Assembly (NCBI GenBank): GCA_017654935.2
Contig: CM065689.1
Span: 60,916,600 to 60,980,599 of the forward strand
Direction: 5' to 3'
Length of the DNA: 64,000 bases
Origin: Phymorhynchus buccinoides
Taxonomy: Eukaryota > Mollusca > Gastropoda > Neogastropoda > Raphitomidae
This document shows, in pieces, positions 1 through 11,158 of the stretch (position 1 is the stretch's first letter; each line of letters opens with the position of its first letter). Position numbers and translations under genes: made by a program. Below the pieces are notes generated by a model. That model saw only the letters and a program-made list of their open reading frames with translations, made no database searches and was not told where the DNA came from.

Positions 1-139
1 AAACCTATAAATAAAAATACTATGCGACACAAAATACTAAGGGAACTAACGAAAGTAAACTTCGTTTGCAATATTAAAAAAACATTAAAAAAACCGACTG
101 AAACAGAATGCAACGTCACTGGAACATCCAACAAACAAA

Positions 140-599
140 CAAGCACACGACAAGTGTAAAGTGACGTTATTTTATTCACAAGAGACACAATAAAACAACT
201 GGATATTTCGGCGAATGCACATTTGTCAACATAGACACACAAGAAAACAGCATCAGTATAAAAACCAACTAACACTTTTATAAAAGTGCAATATTTCGGA
301 TTTTAATTATTCCTTGAACGGGCAAACCCCCGGGCAACTAAGACAGCCTTTAACACACAATGGTACACAATGAAAACTAGCTACAGGTAACTCACTTGAA
401 ACTGAAGCTAACTGTATCATTCACAGATTAGATTGTAGAGGGGAAGCATTGTTTTTGGCTCCATTTGCTATCTTTGCTGTTTGCTGTTTTCTTGTGTGTC
501 TATGTTAATAAAGGCGCATTCACAGAATAGAAATATCCAGTTGATTTGTTGTGTCTCTTGTGAATAGAATAACGTCACTTGACACGTGTTGTGTGCTTG
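140..599. mobile_element. Small foldback (MITE-like) element
   Basis: The first roughly 115 bp (about 140-256) reappear in inverted orientation at about 480-599. Both arms share the same succession of blocks: a CAAGCACAC start, a GTGACGTTATT block, TTCACAAGAGACACAA, AACTGGATATTTC, and AACATAGACACACAAGAAAACAG. The middle has no coding sequence. This is a short non-autonomous element with long terminal inverted repeats. I could not settle a target-site duplication, and the superfamily is unknown. Confidence 0.6.
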
Positions 600-1610
600 T
601 GTGCTTGCAATAATATTATTTTACAATCCTGTTTTCAGAATGCACTCCCAAGGCGTGCATGGCAGCGATGGGATCATATTTGTAATAGCCACAGACAATT
701 CACACAGCAGCCTTCTCCCATTACCACCACTCCCATGCCCATTACCTACAACGTCAGGACTTTGTGATCTCTTGTGTCTTTCGTTCTCCTCCCCCCATAC
801 CTCTCCATCCCTCTACCTCTCTCCAAACTCTCAGCATACTTTCCAAATGTTCTCTATTTTTATGTTGTTTTCTGATTCTTTCTGCATGGCTCACCATAAG
901 AAAAACAACAGGGTCATTTGCTTTCCTACATGTTTCTTGCGAGCTTGGAGGTAACATGATTCATTGATTCAAAGTTCAATGGAACTTTTCAAATTTAAAT
1001 TACTGAAAACTAACACATTTCTAAAAATGCATTGAAAATATTGCGTGTGAATACTTGAACTAGAACTAAGCAAATCAGTCAATTTTAGCAACAATTTAAA
1101 ATTAGATATCGATTTGGAAATAAAACCTTTAACTTTTCATAAACAAACAGTAGCAGTAGTATTAGTAGCAGTAGTGTAGTAATGATGCTAGTACTATGGT
1201 CATGGTCGTTACTGTTATTGTCATCTTCGTAGACGTATCAGAAGCAGCCGCAGTAGCAGCTCTAATTGTTGTTGGTTTTCTTGCTCTTGTAACAACTATA
1301 CCACGGTGTAAAACGACTTGGTTGTAAGAGTACTAGACTCACTCGCTTTACACTGGTGTTTGATTTCAATCAATCAATCAATCAATGATTTTTCACAGAA
1401 CATAGGGCGGAGTTTTTATTCTAATTTTAAAGACGTTCAATAGATATAATTCAAGTACACCATTTGCTACATGAACTGAAAGTCGTTCTAAAATAAGTTT
1501 CAAACACGACCTAGCATGGGTTATATTAGTATACTATTGTGGGAAGGGAGTATGCGATGTGGTGCTCTCTTCATCTCTTCATTGTTGCTATGTCTTATGC
1601 ATTTCTTCAG
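600..1610. other. Non-coding stretch upstream of the + strand exon pair
   Basis: No gene is recognised. There is a short (CAAT)n run near 1367-1385 and AGT/CAG-rich simple sequence near 1150-1260. Overlapping open frames at 579-967 do not resemble any family I know. An upstream exon of the downstream gene could lie here, but I cannot identify one. Confidence 0.4.
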
Positions 1611-1785
1611 GAAGAATTTGAAAGATGCACGGCTAAACTGTGCATCCGAAACGAAGCCCAGATCAAGAGTCCCTTTGAGAGACAGGGGTCTGCTGTGCAA
1701 CAGGCTGGCTTACGTCTGGAACATTACGATGAGGTCACTGTGCCCTGCTTCTATAAAGCCATGTGGAGAGAACAGCAGGTCAAAG
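1611..1785 (+). CDS. Penultimate coding exon, methyltransferase-like protein (+ strand copy)
   Basis: This 175-nt block follows a good acceptor (pyrimidine-rich, ending TTTCTTCAG at 1610) and ends at a donor reading AAAG|GTCAGT. It enters in phase 0 and leaves in phase 1, which matches the phase of the exon at 2586. The protein starts EEFERC and contains QIKSPFERQGSAV, then QQAGLRLEHYDEVTVPC. That last segment resembles the helix and strand near the C-terminus of class I SAM-dependent methyltransferases. Two - strand copies (30278-30452, 53812-53986) have the same length, boundaries and phase with several amino-acid changes, so this is a real exon of a duplicated gene. No upstream exon, and none of the SAM-binding motifs, is in the window, so the function is inferred from weak similarity. 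It may be a partial duplicate or pseudogene. Confidence 0.55.
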
Positions 1786-1939
1786 GTCAGTGGTCATTAC
1801 GACGAGGTCACTGTGCCCTGTGTCTATAAAGCCATGTGGAGAGATCACCAGGTCAAATGTCAGTGGTCATTACGATGAGGTCATTGCGCCCTGTGTCTAT
1901 AAAGCCATGTGGAGACAACTCCCGGACAAAGGTCAGTGG
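1722..1939 (+). repeat. 73-bp minisatellite built from an exon end and its splice donor
   Basis: Three units start at 1722, 1795 and 1868, a period of exactly 73 bp. Each carries the coding end of the exon (the HYDEVTVPC..YKAMWR part), the AGGTCA-type motifs and a GGTCAGTGG donor-like end. The first unit is the true end of the exon; the others lie in the intron. The same unit is amplified to about nine copies on the - strand at 29771-30345. Confidence 0.85.
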
Positions 1940-2585
1940 ACATTTTGCTATATTGACCAAATCCCAATCCTTTTCTAGAACTCATATACTCCGTTTCGTT
2001 AACATTTAGAATTTTCTTTCTTCGTATTTTGGTGTTAAGAATGTTATGGTGAAATGTTTTACAACATGGGCGTTAAAGGCAATCCTTCTTTATTTTGACT
2101 GTAATTTCAACGAGGTATCTCTATTTATACCGACATCAAGGCATTAGGTCGGCTTCCCTGAAATCTTTGTAAATATTTGCGTTCTGGATATGCCCAAATG
2201 TTTGTGTATCTCTCTTTAGGTTTTCTTACTTTCTTACTCCTGTCTGTATCATGTGATCAAGGAGACGGGCCCGCACAATTTTCATCCAATTTTGATCCGG
2301 TGTTTAGTTAATTTAATCTGTACAACTTCGCGCAACGTTTGGGCCATGGATCCATTCGTTTGTATTTATGTTTTGTCGATAACTGAACATTACTATTTGA
2401 TAGGGCCGCACAAATCTTCAATCTAAGAAAACAGATTCTTCCAGGCCATTTGTTTGTTGGTTGTGTTTGTAATAATTCTTTATGAAATGGGAAATCTTGA
2501 CGTTATTATTATTTGCAAGCACTTAGGGCCTTTACTATAATATTAATAAGTTATAACAATAAATGTATTTCATTTATAATTGCAG
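1940..2585 (+). other. Intron between the two + strand exons
   Basis: AT-rich non-coding DNA ending in a usable acceptor (ATAATTGCAG at 2576-2585). I see no repeat family or RNA gene in it. Confidence 0.5.
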
Positions 2586-2812
2586 ACACACAGAAAGGAA
2601 GGGTTTTCTTTGCTGACTGGATGAAGGCTATCACGGAGGTGTGGTCCAGGACCACGTTCTACAGCAGTCTGTCAGAGACACGCAGTGAACGGCAGAAGTC
2701 GGCCATTGTGGAGGAGCTGTACGGAAGGTTCCACTCCCTGGTGATGACCAAGGACCCGGAGACGTACAGGAGTGACTACCTGCTGTCCAGGGTTGTAGTT
2801 AGAAAGCTGTAA
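2586..2812 (+). CDS. Terminal coding exon, methyltransferase-like protein (+ strand copy)
   Basis: A 227-nt terminal exon. One base from the preceding exon completes the first codon (phase 1), giving 75 residues from DTQKGRVFFADWM to SRVVVRKL and a TAA-type stop. The ending DPETYRSDYLLSRVVVRKL resembles the last strand of class I methyltransferases, where a hydrophobic strand is followed by a basic tail; this is weak family evidence. The - strand copies at 16426-16652 and 39962-40188 have the same length and acceptor position and differ at only a few residues (for example TEKGRAFF for TQKGRVFF, and MSKD for MTKD). Mostly conservative change suggests coding constraint or recent duplication. 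The + and - copies face opposite ways, so at least one inverted duplication of this gene end has occurred. Confidence 0.6.
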
Positions 2813-3470
2813 ACAGAAATGTATGCAATGACTCGCGTCGACCACTTTTCCATTTGCTTAAGGCTTTGTCAGACCAATTGATATAGGCTAGAACACCAAG
2901 GCTACATCAAAATGCTATGCACTGCATAGTTATGCGGGGATTGTCTTTAGCCATAACGAACTCCTATGTATGGCCTAGCATCGTCAGCTTCCCAAATCCT
3001 CCGAAGTCGGACTGTGGCTGCCACGTGGCGGGGTAATCAAAAACGGCCACACACGTAATGTTCTCATCCCTAGCTGGTGCATTTGTACCATAGTGTTCAA
3101 GTGCTTTAGCTTTTGGGGTGATCCCTGGAGGTGTTTTTTTGTTTGTTTAAAACATTGTACACCTTCTTTAATGTCTTTTCTAAACTCTGCCACGTAAGTC
3201 ACAACAAAGTCCGGTTGTTAAGTATACGTGTGTGAAAAAATAAACAGATTTTTCAACTTATTCGGAACAAATTCCGAGTATACTTGGAACAGGAGAACGC
3301 CAGTCAGGACCTAAATCCGAATATTCTCGGAACAGCGATTTTTGAGTGTAAAACTTGTCTAAATCCATGGGGGGGGTTTCCAATCCAAACAACGTTTTTT
3401 GAGTTAGTTATCTTCATCACTGTTCCAGCCTTCGTTTCACTTATGTTTGGCACTTCTATCTCAATTTGAA
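2813..3470. other. 3' flank, nothing recognised
   Basis: Non-coding. An AATAAA hexamer near 3238 could be a poly(A) signal for the upstream exon. Short alternating TTCGGAAC / TTCCGAG motifs at 3258-3345 form small palindromes, but I cannot assign them. Confidence 0.3.
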
Positions 3471-3560
3471 TAATAATAATAATAATAATAATAATGACAA
3501 TTTATGTAGCGCTTATTCTCCTTACGGGGCTCTAAGGGCTTCACAAAGAAGCTAAAAATC
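3471..3560. repeat. (AAT)n followed by a dispersed-repeat fragment
   Basis: About ten ATA/AAT triplets lead into TTTATGTAGCGCTTATTC and GGGCTCTAAGGGCTT. That core pattern (a 'GTAGCGCTT...GGGCTCTAAGGGCTT' tail) recurs in many invertebrate genomes as a short dispersed repeat. It is identified by pattern memory only. Confidence 0.4.
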
Positions 3561-3639
3561 TAAGCAAAAACAACAACAAAACAACGCACTTATCATAAGG
3601 AACAACCCGAATCGAAATCACGATAACTACATTTACGTC

Positions 3640-3974
3640 ACCCCCCCCCCCCCCCCCTTCACACTCCCCTAGAATCCAAACCATTACAAATAGCGTTTTC
3701 CACACAAAAGGCATTTCCTCACACACCCACCCCCACCCCCCCCCCCCCCCACCCCCCCCCCCACCCCTGCATTCACCATCCCCCTTCATAGACCTCAAGC
3801 TGACCTACTTTTCATAGATCTCCCAGCACACACGCATGCATGCACACACACACGCGCGCGTGCACGCATGTGCAGAGGGACAAATACCCCTAACACGGAC
3901 GCACGCACACGCGCACACACACACACGCACGCATATATATATGTATATATGTATTTGAGCGTGTAGATGTTTGC

Positions 3975-4035
<61 letters not shown>

Positions 4036-4300
4036 TGTGTGTGTGTGTGTGTACATACGAGTACTCGGGGGGGGGGGGGGGGGGGGGGGGGCATTAACTT
4101 ATGAATGTTTGTTTGTTTGTTTTGGTTTGGTTTGTGTGTGTGTGTGTGTGTGTGGGGGGGGGGGTCTCATGTTTATTTCCTTCTTTAATTGTCGTGTTAT
4201 AGATGGCTTGATGTAAAAAAAGCAAACCATTATTGCTTATTCAATGTTCCATCTGAAAATAAAAATTTTGACTTTGACTTTGACGCACGCACGCACACGC

Positions 4301-4340
<40 letters not shown>

Positions 4341-4345
4341 GCACG
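3640..4345. repeat. Cluster of simple repeats: poly-C, (AC)n, (GA)n, poly-G, (GT)n
   Basis: Runs of C at 3640-3657 and 3739-3771, (AC)/(GC) mixtures at 3835-3935, (GA)n at 3979-4033, (GT)n at 4034-4051, poly-G at 4067-4091, (GT)n with poly-G at 4133-4163 and (AC)n at 4286-4346. Open frames here (poly-Gly, Ser-Leu, Thr-His) are translation artefacts. Confidence 0.95.
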
Positions 4346-5227
4346 GAGCTCGTCCTGAAGAAACACACAACATGTAGTGTTTCCAGCATAACTATATAAC
4401 GACAGGATACAAGACAGGGTGTTTATCTGAGCTGAAAGAGCTGGGGTTTTATGGAGTCTTACTTGTGTTGTGTCTTATTATTTATGAAATGTGCATGCCA
4501 GGCAGCGAATTTCTTTGCTTTTTGTGAAGACAATAAAATGATTGAATTATATTAAATTGAATTTTAAACAGGGTACGACAACAACTCTGAATCTCAACTT
4601 GCAACTTCACCCCTTTTGATAGGTCGCAGATTTTGAAACCAACAGTCCAAGCGAACCAAATCTATATTAGGCCATCTGACACGCGCACGTGACAGTTCCT
4701 GTAGATTTGTGTACATAGTTTTCCCATGTTTCTTTTTCGTTTGCTTAAAACATATGTTCTCTTTCTAATTCTTTTTATAGAGAGAGTTTCTTTTATATAA
4801 AAAACCACCCTTTTTCTGCCCAACCTGTGCCTTTCTAATTCTCCACATGCTGCACGAAATCGTTGTGTCAAATGTGTGTCAGGGTGTCACGTGAGGGACA
4901 GGTTCACAACAACAGAAACCAAACCATTCACCCAACACTCCACACCCTATCTCTAAGACGTTAACAAACTGGAGTACGAACGAAAACTAATTTTATTTAC
5001 GAAAAAACAAAACAATTCAAGACAAAATTAATTACTACAAAATGCTTTTCATTAAATAAATAATGAATAAATAAATCCCATAAAAACAATACACACAAAC
5101 CAACAACACTATACGCTAAAGTCCAATTTCACAGCTCCCAATACACAATAATGTTTAGTGCAAACTAAAACAAACACGTAAAGTCCTGAATGACCACCCC
5201 CTACACTACTTCCCCCCACCCCATTCT
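4346..5227. other. Non-coding, possible retroelement 3' ends
   Basis: No gene. Near 4255-4285 (AAAATTTTGACTTTGACTTT) and near 4515-4560 (GACAATAAAATGATTGAATT) the sequence looks like the short-repeat tails left by CR1/L2/RTE-type retroelements. The assignment is tentative. Confidence 0.3.
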
Positions 5228-5545
5228 CTAGCAGATGCAGCCAGCCCTTGGAGTTCCAGTATAGGTGAAATAGCAACAATCATACAGTTTTTGAAGAAGT
5301 GGGGCCCACCGAACGTAGGGGATGAGACAAACGATGACAGGCACAGAGTTCTGTCGTTTCCAGGAAACCCCCGCAGGACCACAGCTCCTCACGCCACACG
5401 GCAGACGGTGAAGACCCCACATCTTCAGGGACTTGTCGTCGGGGCAACGACCACCAGCTCTGGTCGGATCCAGCGAAGTGAAGATAGTCAGAACAGGAAG
5501 CAGAAAAAGAAACGCTGCACAGTATATGTCACTATGAGTACACTG
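5228..5545 (-). CDS. Candidate terminal exon of a small secreted cysteine-rich peptide (weak)
   Basis: The - strand is open for 105 codons, from a stop just above 5545 to a TAG at 5228-5230. It is richer in G and C than its flanks. Near the upstream end is a hydrophobic stretch (AAFLFLLPVLTIFTS) followed by a part with eight cysteines, including a CC pair, and a WKR dibasic site. That is the shape of a secreted precursor: signal peptide, then disulphide-bonded peptide. No Met lies upstream of the hydrophobic stretch, but a TTTTAGCAG acceptor-like site at about 5543-5551 would let the start codon lie in an earlier exon, which I cannot find. The + strand is also open across the same bases, which weakens the case. 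I recognise no family. Chance is a serious alternative. Confidence 0.25.
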   Translation of the reverse strand, partial: QCTHSDIYCAAFLFLLPVLTIFTSLDPTRAGGRCPDDKSLKMWGLHRLPCGVRSCGPAGVSWKRQNSVPVIVCLIPYVRWAPLLQKLYDCCYFTYTGTPRAGCIC

Positions 5546-7463
5546 CTAAAACGCGACGAGAAGCAATGGGGTGGCCAACACATTGTGATAATCTACTCAG
5601 CTAAGTTGGCACTCAAGACTCTACTGCCTAACCATAAACTTGAACAATTAAATACTAGTCCTTTACACAAGAAGATGAGAAACCCAAACAGGCTGTAATA
5701 TTAACTGCTGCTTAAGTCACTATTCAGCTGAAAAGTTTAAAACGCTAGCTCCTCAACCACCAGGAAAAAAACAAAACAAAACCCCAACAAGGGGGAGAAC
5801 CAACCCAACATCTCAATATCTTGCATAGACAATTCTACAGTAAAAAGTATTACACTTTAATGAATTTCCAACCACCCATTAATTATAAATGAGTTGATAA
5901 GAACAAAGTAAGATGCCTACAAAGTACTTTCGAACAATATAGGCTCAAATGCAAAGCACTTGAATCTAGGCCAAACACCCAGCAGTCTTGGAAACAATAC
6001 TAAGTTTAGATTAAATGCACAGAACAACGACTGCAAAACTTAACAGTTAACATTCTGGAGGTACTAAATGACTACAATAAAATCCTGAGAATAAAAACAC
6101 TTATTCAGACAACCAAACAACCTTTTGCTCAAGTTCCGTATCGTCTGCAAAGAAGCAACACTGAGGGGAGGGGAGAGACAGGTGGGCCGGAAGTGACAAG
6201 GCGCACCACTAAAAGTAGAACCTAGCCCCTTCCCTAGCCAACAAAACGCCCGGACAAAAATAAAATAAGGGGAAAATACTTTATTTAAAGTTACGATATA
6301 TGACTCGGAAACTAACCTTTTTACACTTCAACCTAAGAATAACATTTTATGAAGGAAACATTTTAAATAATGGAATAATAGCAGAATTAAAAACTCTAGG
6401 GAGAAAATAAATGGAAAAAGAGGGGAACATTTTAACAGGGGACTAAAACTTGAACCCGAGATGAAAAAATTAAGAACAAAAAATATTAAGAAAAAGATAC
6501 ACTCTACTAACCAACTCGCTCGTGAACGAAGAAGAAGAATGAAGGGAGGCCGCGGCTCCCACAGTGTCAGGGAGAAGAAAAAGTACAAACATGTAGTCTG
6601 TCATGTCAGTCGTCAGGTCACAAACAACTCAGCTTTTCCTCCAGCGCAAAGAGATACGACGAGTATGAGCCTCCAAGCTGAAAGCTTCTCCATTTCCAGG
6701 TTAACAAGAGTATCAACCTAACAACAAAGTTTGGGTGTGCAGGGGCGCACACCCCTAGTATTAGAGAATACTAGGCTTAAAACAAAAACTTCCCTCACAA
6801 AAACAGACGGGGTGGTTTCAAAGGGAACAGGTCTTGTCCAGTCAAAGTCAAAATGTCTGCTAGCTAAACTCGAAACACTAAGTCCAAAGTTAATGTTTGA
6901 CGTCCTCTCGGCAAAGCCATATGGGACATTAGTGTAATTTTTAGATTTGGGGGAGAAAAGGGTGAAGGGAAAAATGAAAAAGATTTTCTCAAAATATAGA
7001 TGAGTTCAGGACCATTGTACTTGATTCATTAAAGATCTTCTCTGGAGACGTTTTTGTTATTCAGCTCTCCCTAATGTTTAAGTACACGTTGTCAGTGGCT
7101 AGAAAGTCCATCTGAGTGCAATTGAAAAACAGATGTGACAGAAGATTAATTACAAAAGCCTACTACTTCCAAATTAATTTAAAAAAACAGGATGCGTGAG
7201 AAATAGTATATTCTATTATCTGAGAAACCCATTAGCTAGCATGCACGCTTCACGCCTGTGTAATTGTGTCAAAATACAAACTCATCGAAAACGAGTAAAG
7301 GAATGGGTGTTTTTTTAAACTTCCAGCAATAATGAATTTATTTGTCTTTGTTTTGATTACTGTTTCGCGTTGTTTGCATTTCTAGGAGTGGTTTATGACA
7401 GCAGAGGGTTTGGTTTCAAAATCATGACCCAAATTCATCTTGGTACAAACATTGACTGAAACA

Positions 7464-7465
<2 letters not shown>
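5546..7465. other. Long AT-rich stretch without recognised genes
   Basis: I see no exon with convincing boundaries, no retroelement motif and no RNA gene. Short open frames at 6328-6937 lack any family signature. The DNA is A-rich on the + strand with a few purine runs (for example GAAGAAGAAGAAT near 6529). Confidence 0.4.
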
Positions 7466-7466
<1 letters not shown>

Positions 7467-7530
<64 letters not shown>

Positions 7531-7650
7531 CGCGCGCGTGTGTGTGCGTGTGCGTGCGTGTGCATGCGTGCGTGCGTGCGCGCGCGCATGTGTGTGTGTG
7601 TTTGTGTAGGTGTGTGTGTGTGTTTGTTTGTCTGTGTGTGTGTGTGTGTG
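7467..7650. repeat. (GT)n/(GC)n compound microsatellite
   Basis: Long GT run at 7467-7521, alternating GC at 7522-7539, then mixed GT/GC to 7650. Cys-Val 'proteins' here are artefacts. The alternating purine-pyrimidine tract could adopt Z-DNA. Confidence 0.95.
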
Positions 7651-8086
7651 TTTCCCAGATATGATGTGAAGATCAGTAATATATTGCCATGATTTTTATG
7701 TAAACATTACATTTTCTGTGCCCATAATTCTACAAATTAAAGTTCGTCATCACAATGAGTTTTGTGCGATGCTCGCATGTGAGTGTTTCTTATGAGCCAA
7801 AAATGTCAAGTCAAGTCCAAATGATTTTTTTTATTGAGTATAAAGAAATAAACTCTGACAGCTTTTTTACATTTTGTGCTCAACCTAAACTAGAAAAGCA
7901 TGCAAACAGAAAAATAAAACATAAAACAAGAAAAGCATGTAAGCATGAAAATCAACAAATGAGAACAAATGTCACTACTAAACTAACATCAATTAACTAC
8001 TCATGCATCTTAGGCATATATGTGGAAAATGACATAGACAAAAAGTGTGAAAATGATACAGACAGGCATGCATTGACAGAGTGAAG

Positions 8087-8087
<1 letters not shown>

Positions 8088-8163
<76 letters not shown>

Positions 8164-8175
8164 GGGGGGGGGGGG
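8088..8175. repeat. (GA)n tract plus G run at the left edge of block R
   Basis: About 36 GA units at 8088-8159, then a run of G to 8175. The second copy of block R starts, right after the N gap, inside what looks like the end of this same tract, so the tract marks a contig-end position. Confidence 0.9.
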
Positions 8176-8379
8176 AAGAAAGGCAGATTAGCAGACACGC
8201 AGACAGGAAGGCAGACAGACAGACAAAAAGACAGAGAGATTTAAAGAGATTATGTCAATGAAGATGCACACTCACAGAAATGCAAAGCCAGACAGGTATT
8301 CATAGATAATAGATAAGCAGGCACGTGGCCAATCCTAACAAAATAGAATAAACGCTCAAGCAAAGCGGCAATATTGGTC

Positions 8380-9725
8380 TTCTTTCTATGAAAATGAACA
8401 GTTCTGAAATCCCATCTACTTTTGATAAAGCCGAAGCATTTGCCGATTTGTTTGCAAACAAATAGTAGCATTGACAGCTGATCAACCGAAAATTAAAAAG
8501 ACATCGTGAAAGGGGAAAAAAAGACATTTATAAAAGTCCACAACCAATAGAAGATCATTATTTAAGTACTCCTAGAACACTACAGGAAGGCAGAGAATGT
8601 CTCAGTACTTTTTTTAAAAAGACATCAGTTGGCTTAGATGGCATTTCCAATTAAATGTTAAGTCATCTTCCGCAAAATGTAATGTATTTTCTCTATTTTG
8701 TGTTTAATAAATGTTGGAGCGACGGTAAAATGCCTCTAATTTGGAAGAATTCTATTATTGTTCCAATTCATAAGAAGGGGAAGCCAGTCAGAGATATAAA
8801 TAGTTATTGACCTATTGCATTAACACTTAATACTTGTAAATTGATGGAAAAGGTTGTGTTAAAAAGACTAATTCATCATTGTAATAAACATAGAGCATCA
8901 TAACAATCAACCAAGCTGCATTCCAGACAGGCAGGTCCACAATAGAACATCTAGTCAAACTTACAACGCATGTAAAACATCAGTTTGCACGTCGTAAGAA
9001 CGTACTTGAAAAAAAAATTGACATACGAAAAGCCTATGAACAAGTGTGGCACAGGCGGCTTTTGTATAAAATTAAAAATATTGGTATTAGTGGTAACATG
9101 TACAATTATATTCAAGATTTTCTACATTGTAGGCATATTCAAACAAGAATAGAAAATACATATTCAAACCGAAGACCTTTGCAAATTGGTTTACCTCAAG
9201 GATCAGTAATTTCACCAGTATTGTTTAATATTTTGATCTATGATCTGCCCAAAGGTCTTTCTAAAGATACAGAGTTAGCTCAGTTTGCTGACGATATATG
9301 CCTATGGATGAAAGTAACAATGAAACGAAATACTCCAGCAAGGTCACTGAATAATATTAAAAATAAATACCAACACGAACTTAATAAACGCAATATTTTT
9401 TAAAGTGAAAACGGGCTTTCTCTTTCACCAGAAAAAAAAGAGATGCTTTTTAACTTTGGTTACGATCCAGATAAACTTCCAATTTTCATCTTAGATGGCA
9501 TTGTTTTAAACTATATTAAAAGTGTCAAATTCTTAGGTGTCATCTTAAGTAATAAACTAACATGGAATGATCATATTGTTTATATTTTAAACAAAGCAAG
9601 GAAAAGCTTAAACTGCCTTAAAATAGATAGTAAACAATCTTGGGGACAAGATATCAAAACTTTAACCATTTTAGCAACTGCCCTTATACGCTCTATGCTA
9701 TGATATGCTCAAGAAATATTTTTTA
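8380..9725 (+). pseudogene. Reverse transcriptase fragment of a non-LTR retrotransposon
   Basis: Conceptual translation, with frame changes and stops, gives the order expected for a non-LTR RT. A linker (SSEIPSTFDKAEAFADLF, near 8405-8460) is followed by GLDGIS near 8630, then WKNSIIVPIHKKGKPVRDINSY near 8740 (fingers). After that come LEKKIDIRKAYEQVWHRRLLYKI near 9010-9065 (motif A, D in DIRKAYE), GLPQGSVISPVLFNIL near 9190 (motif B) and FADDICLWMK near 9285 (motif C, catalytic DD). VKFLGVILSNKLTWNDHI near 9530 is the thumb. It is dead: several stops and frameshifts interrupt it. Together with the RNase H fragment at 12620-13480 it suggests an I-clade element (RT then RNase H), split by about 2.9 kb of other DNA. 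The same fragment recurs at 31744-33090. Confidence 0.85.
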
Positions 9726-9979
9726 ACCCTCTTGCATTTATGCCGCCCAAAACTGCCCAGCCGGAAGTTGCCTCTGTGTATTCAAACCGCCCAAAACCGC
9801 CAGTAGTTTGCCCCCACACTGAGAGCCCCTCTGATGGCATTTCCATAACGTACTAAGTTCTGGCTTGTTATTGCATTAACAAATTATTCACATCTTACGA
9901 ATGTCTTGTGTTTCTGCAGATCGTTATGATGAAATATCGGTTTTCGTATGATTCCTTTTACCCCTTTGTCTTTCTCCTG

Positions 9980-9980
9980 T

Positions 9981-10044
<64 letters not shown>
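9980..10044. repeat. (AC)n microsatellite
   Basis: AC dinucleotides broken once by CAAACA. The allele in block R copy 2 (33359-33430) has different interruptions. Confidence 0.95.
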
Positions 10045-10047
<3 letters not shown>

Positions 10048-10109
10048 CAAATCCAGTTGCATCAAATCTTCAAAATATGTTTTTGTCATTTACAGAAATG
10101 ACTGCACCT

Positions 10110-10248
10110 TCATTTTAGTCATTTTCGGTGAATGCCTAAAAAAAAAAAGGCATTTCCGAAAATGGCCGATCAAAACGGTCATTCTCGGAAATGCCTGAAA
10201 TTTTTAGGCAATGTCGTGAATGCCTGAATTCCGCGTTTGACTGTAACA
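10110..10248. mobile_element. Solo right terminal repeat related to the Ginger-like element at 58913-60750
   Basis: The segment contains repeated GGCATTTCCG / CGGAAATGCC type motifs and ends TTTGACTGTAACA at 10248. This is the same end (CTGTAACA) and the same style of subterminal repeats as the transposon end at 60620-60750. I find no matching left end nearby, so it is a remnant or a short derivative. The second copy ends at 33633. Confidence 0.5.
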
Positions 10249-11158
10249 TATACACACTACGAAGAAGCTTCTCACTTGCAATGATGAGATTGTAACTGTA
10301 TGATGCTGTGTGTGTTTCAAAAGACAATTTATTTTCTGAAAATGTGTGAAAGAATTTGAACACTACAAGAAGCTTTTTTGTAACAAATGCGAATGCAAGA
10401 GGGTTAATGCACCTCAATATGTTTTGAATAAACTTCAGGGTACTGATTGCAAGGCTGACAAAATTGCTCTTGGAGTTCCCACACATACATCTAAACTTAG
10501 GGACATATACTGCTCACAAAAATTAGGGGATATTGACTTTGCAATATCACCATGGGTTCAATGACCAGACCATAAGTTTCATGTAATGTGCAAATGATAG
10601 TTCAGCCTTATTTGGCTGTACAATCAAAGACAAAAATCAATTAAAAAATGTCACGTGACTGCCAGAGCCGATAAACATCAGTGGATTGTGTTATTCGAAA
10701 TCACGAAACAACTTTACACAGTTGGCAGATAGTTGGGCCACTGTTTGCTGCCAGGCATTCAAGGCAATACTTTCTTATGCTCTGGGACAGTCTCCTGGAG
10801 ACTTTCTGGAGGATTAATGTTTTCCCCGGCGTCCCCAGATCCTCTTACGACCGCTACAATGGTGCAAACTGAACTTGAAGAATGTTGGGCAGATTTTAAC
10901 CTCCAAAATGACAATTTGCGTCTCCACTGAGCACATTTTGTGCAAGATTGTAATCTGGTGTTACATTATTGTTCAGTATATGTGTGTTAAAGCATTATGC
11001 GTGTGATAGCAAAAGGGCGACTCAACTTTGAACCTCTTTAGGGGGCAGCTATCAGGCTGAACATAGATAAATGTTGCATGCTTTTTCGAGACTGTTTTAA
11101 ACAAATGAATTCGAACTCACAGCAAGGGTATTTATTGCAGCTACCAGTTTCGCCTTTA
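10249..11158. other. Unassigned DNA with a short open frame (10346-10564)
   Basis: A 72-codon frame at 10346-10564 (starts MKEFEHYKKLFCNKCEC, ends DFAISPWVQ) has a tight cysteine cluster near its start. No family is recognised, and it may be part of the interrupting transposon. The rest (10565-11158) shows no coding pattern. This stretch lies within the 2.9 kb that separates the RT and RNase H fragments. Confidence 0.3.

Noticed and set aside
1310..1390. tRNA-like or tRNA-SINE promoter near the CAAT repeat
   Set aside because: I could not form a cloverleaf or find both A and B boxes with proper spacing.
3541..4377. Poly-Gly, Leu-Ser and Thr-His open frames
   Set aside because: Products of poly-C/G and dinucleotide repeats.
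7755..8084. 109-codon frame ahead of the (GA)n tract
   Set aside because: Lys/Asn/Thr-rich reading of AT-rich DNA without splice signals or family resemblance.
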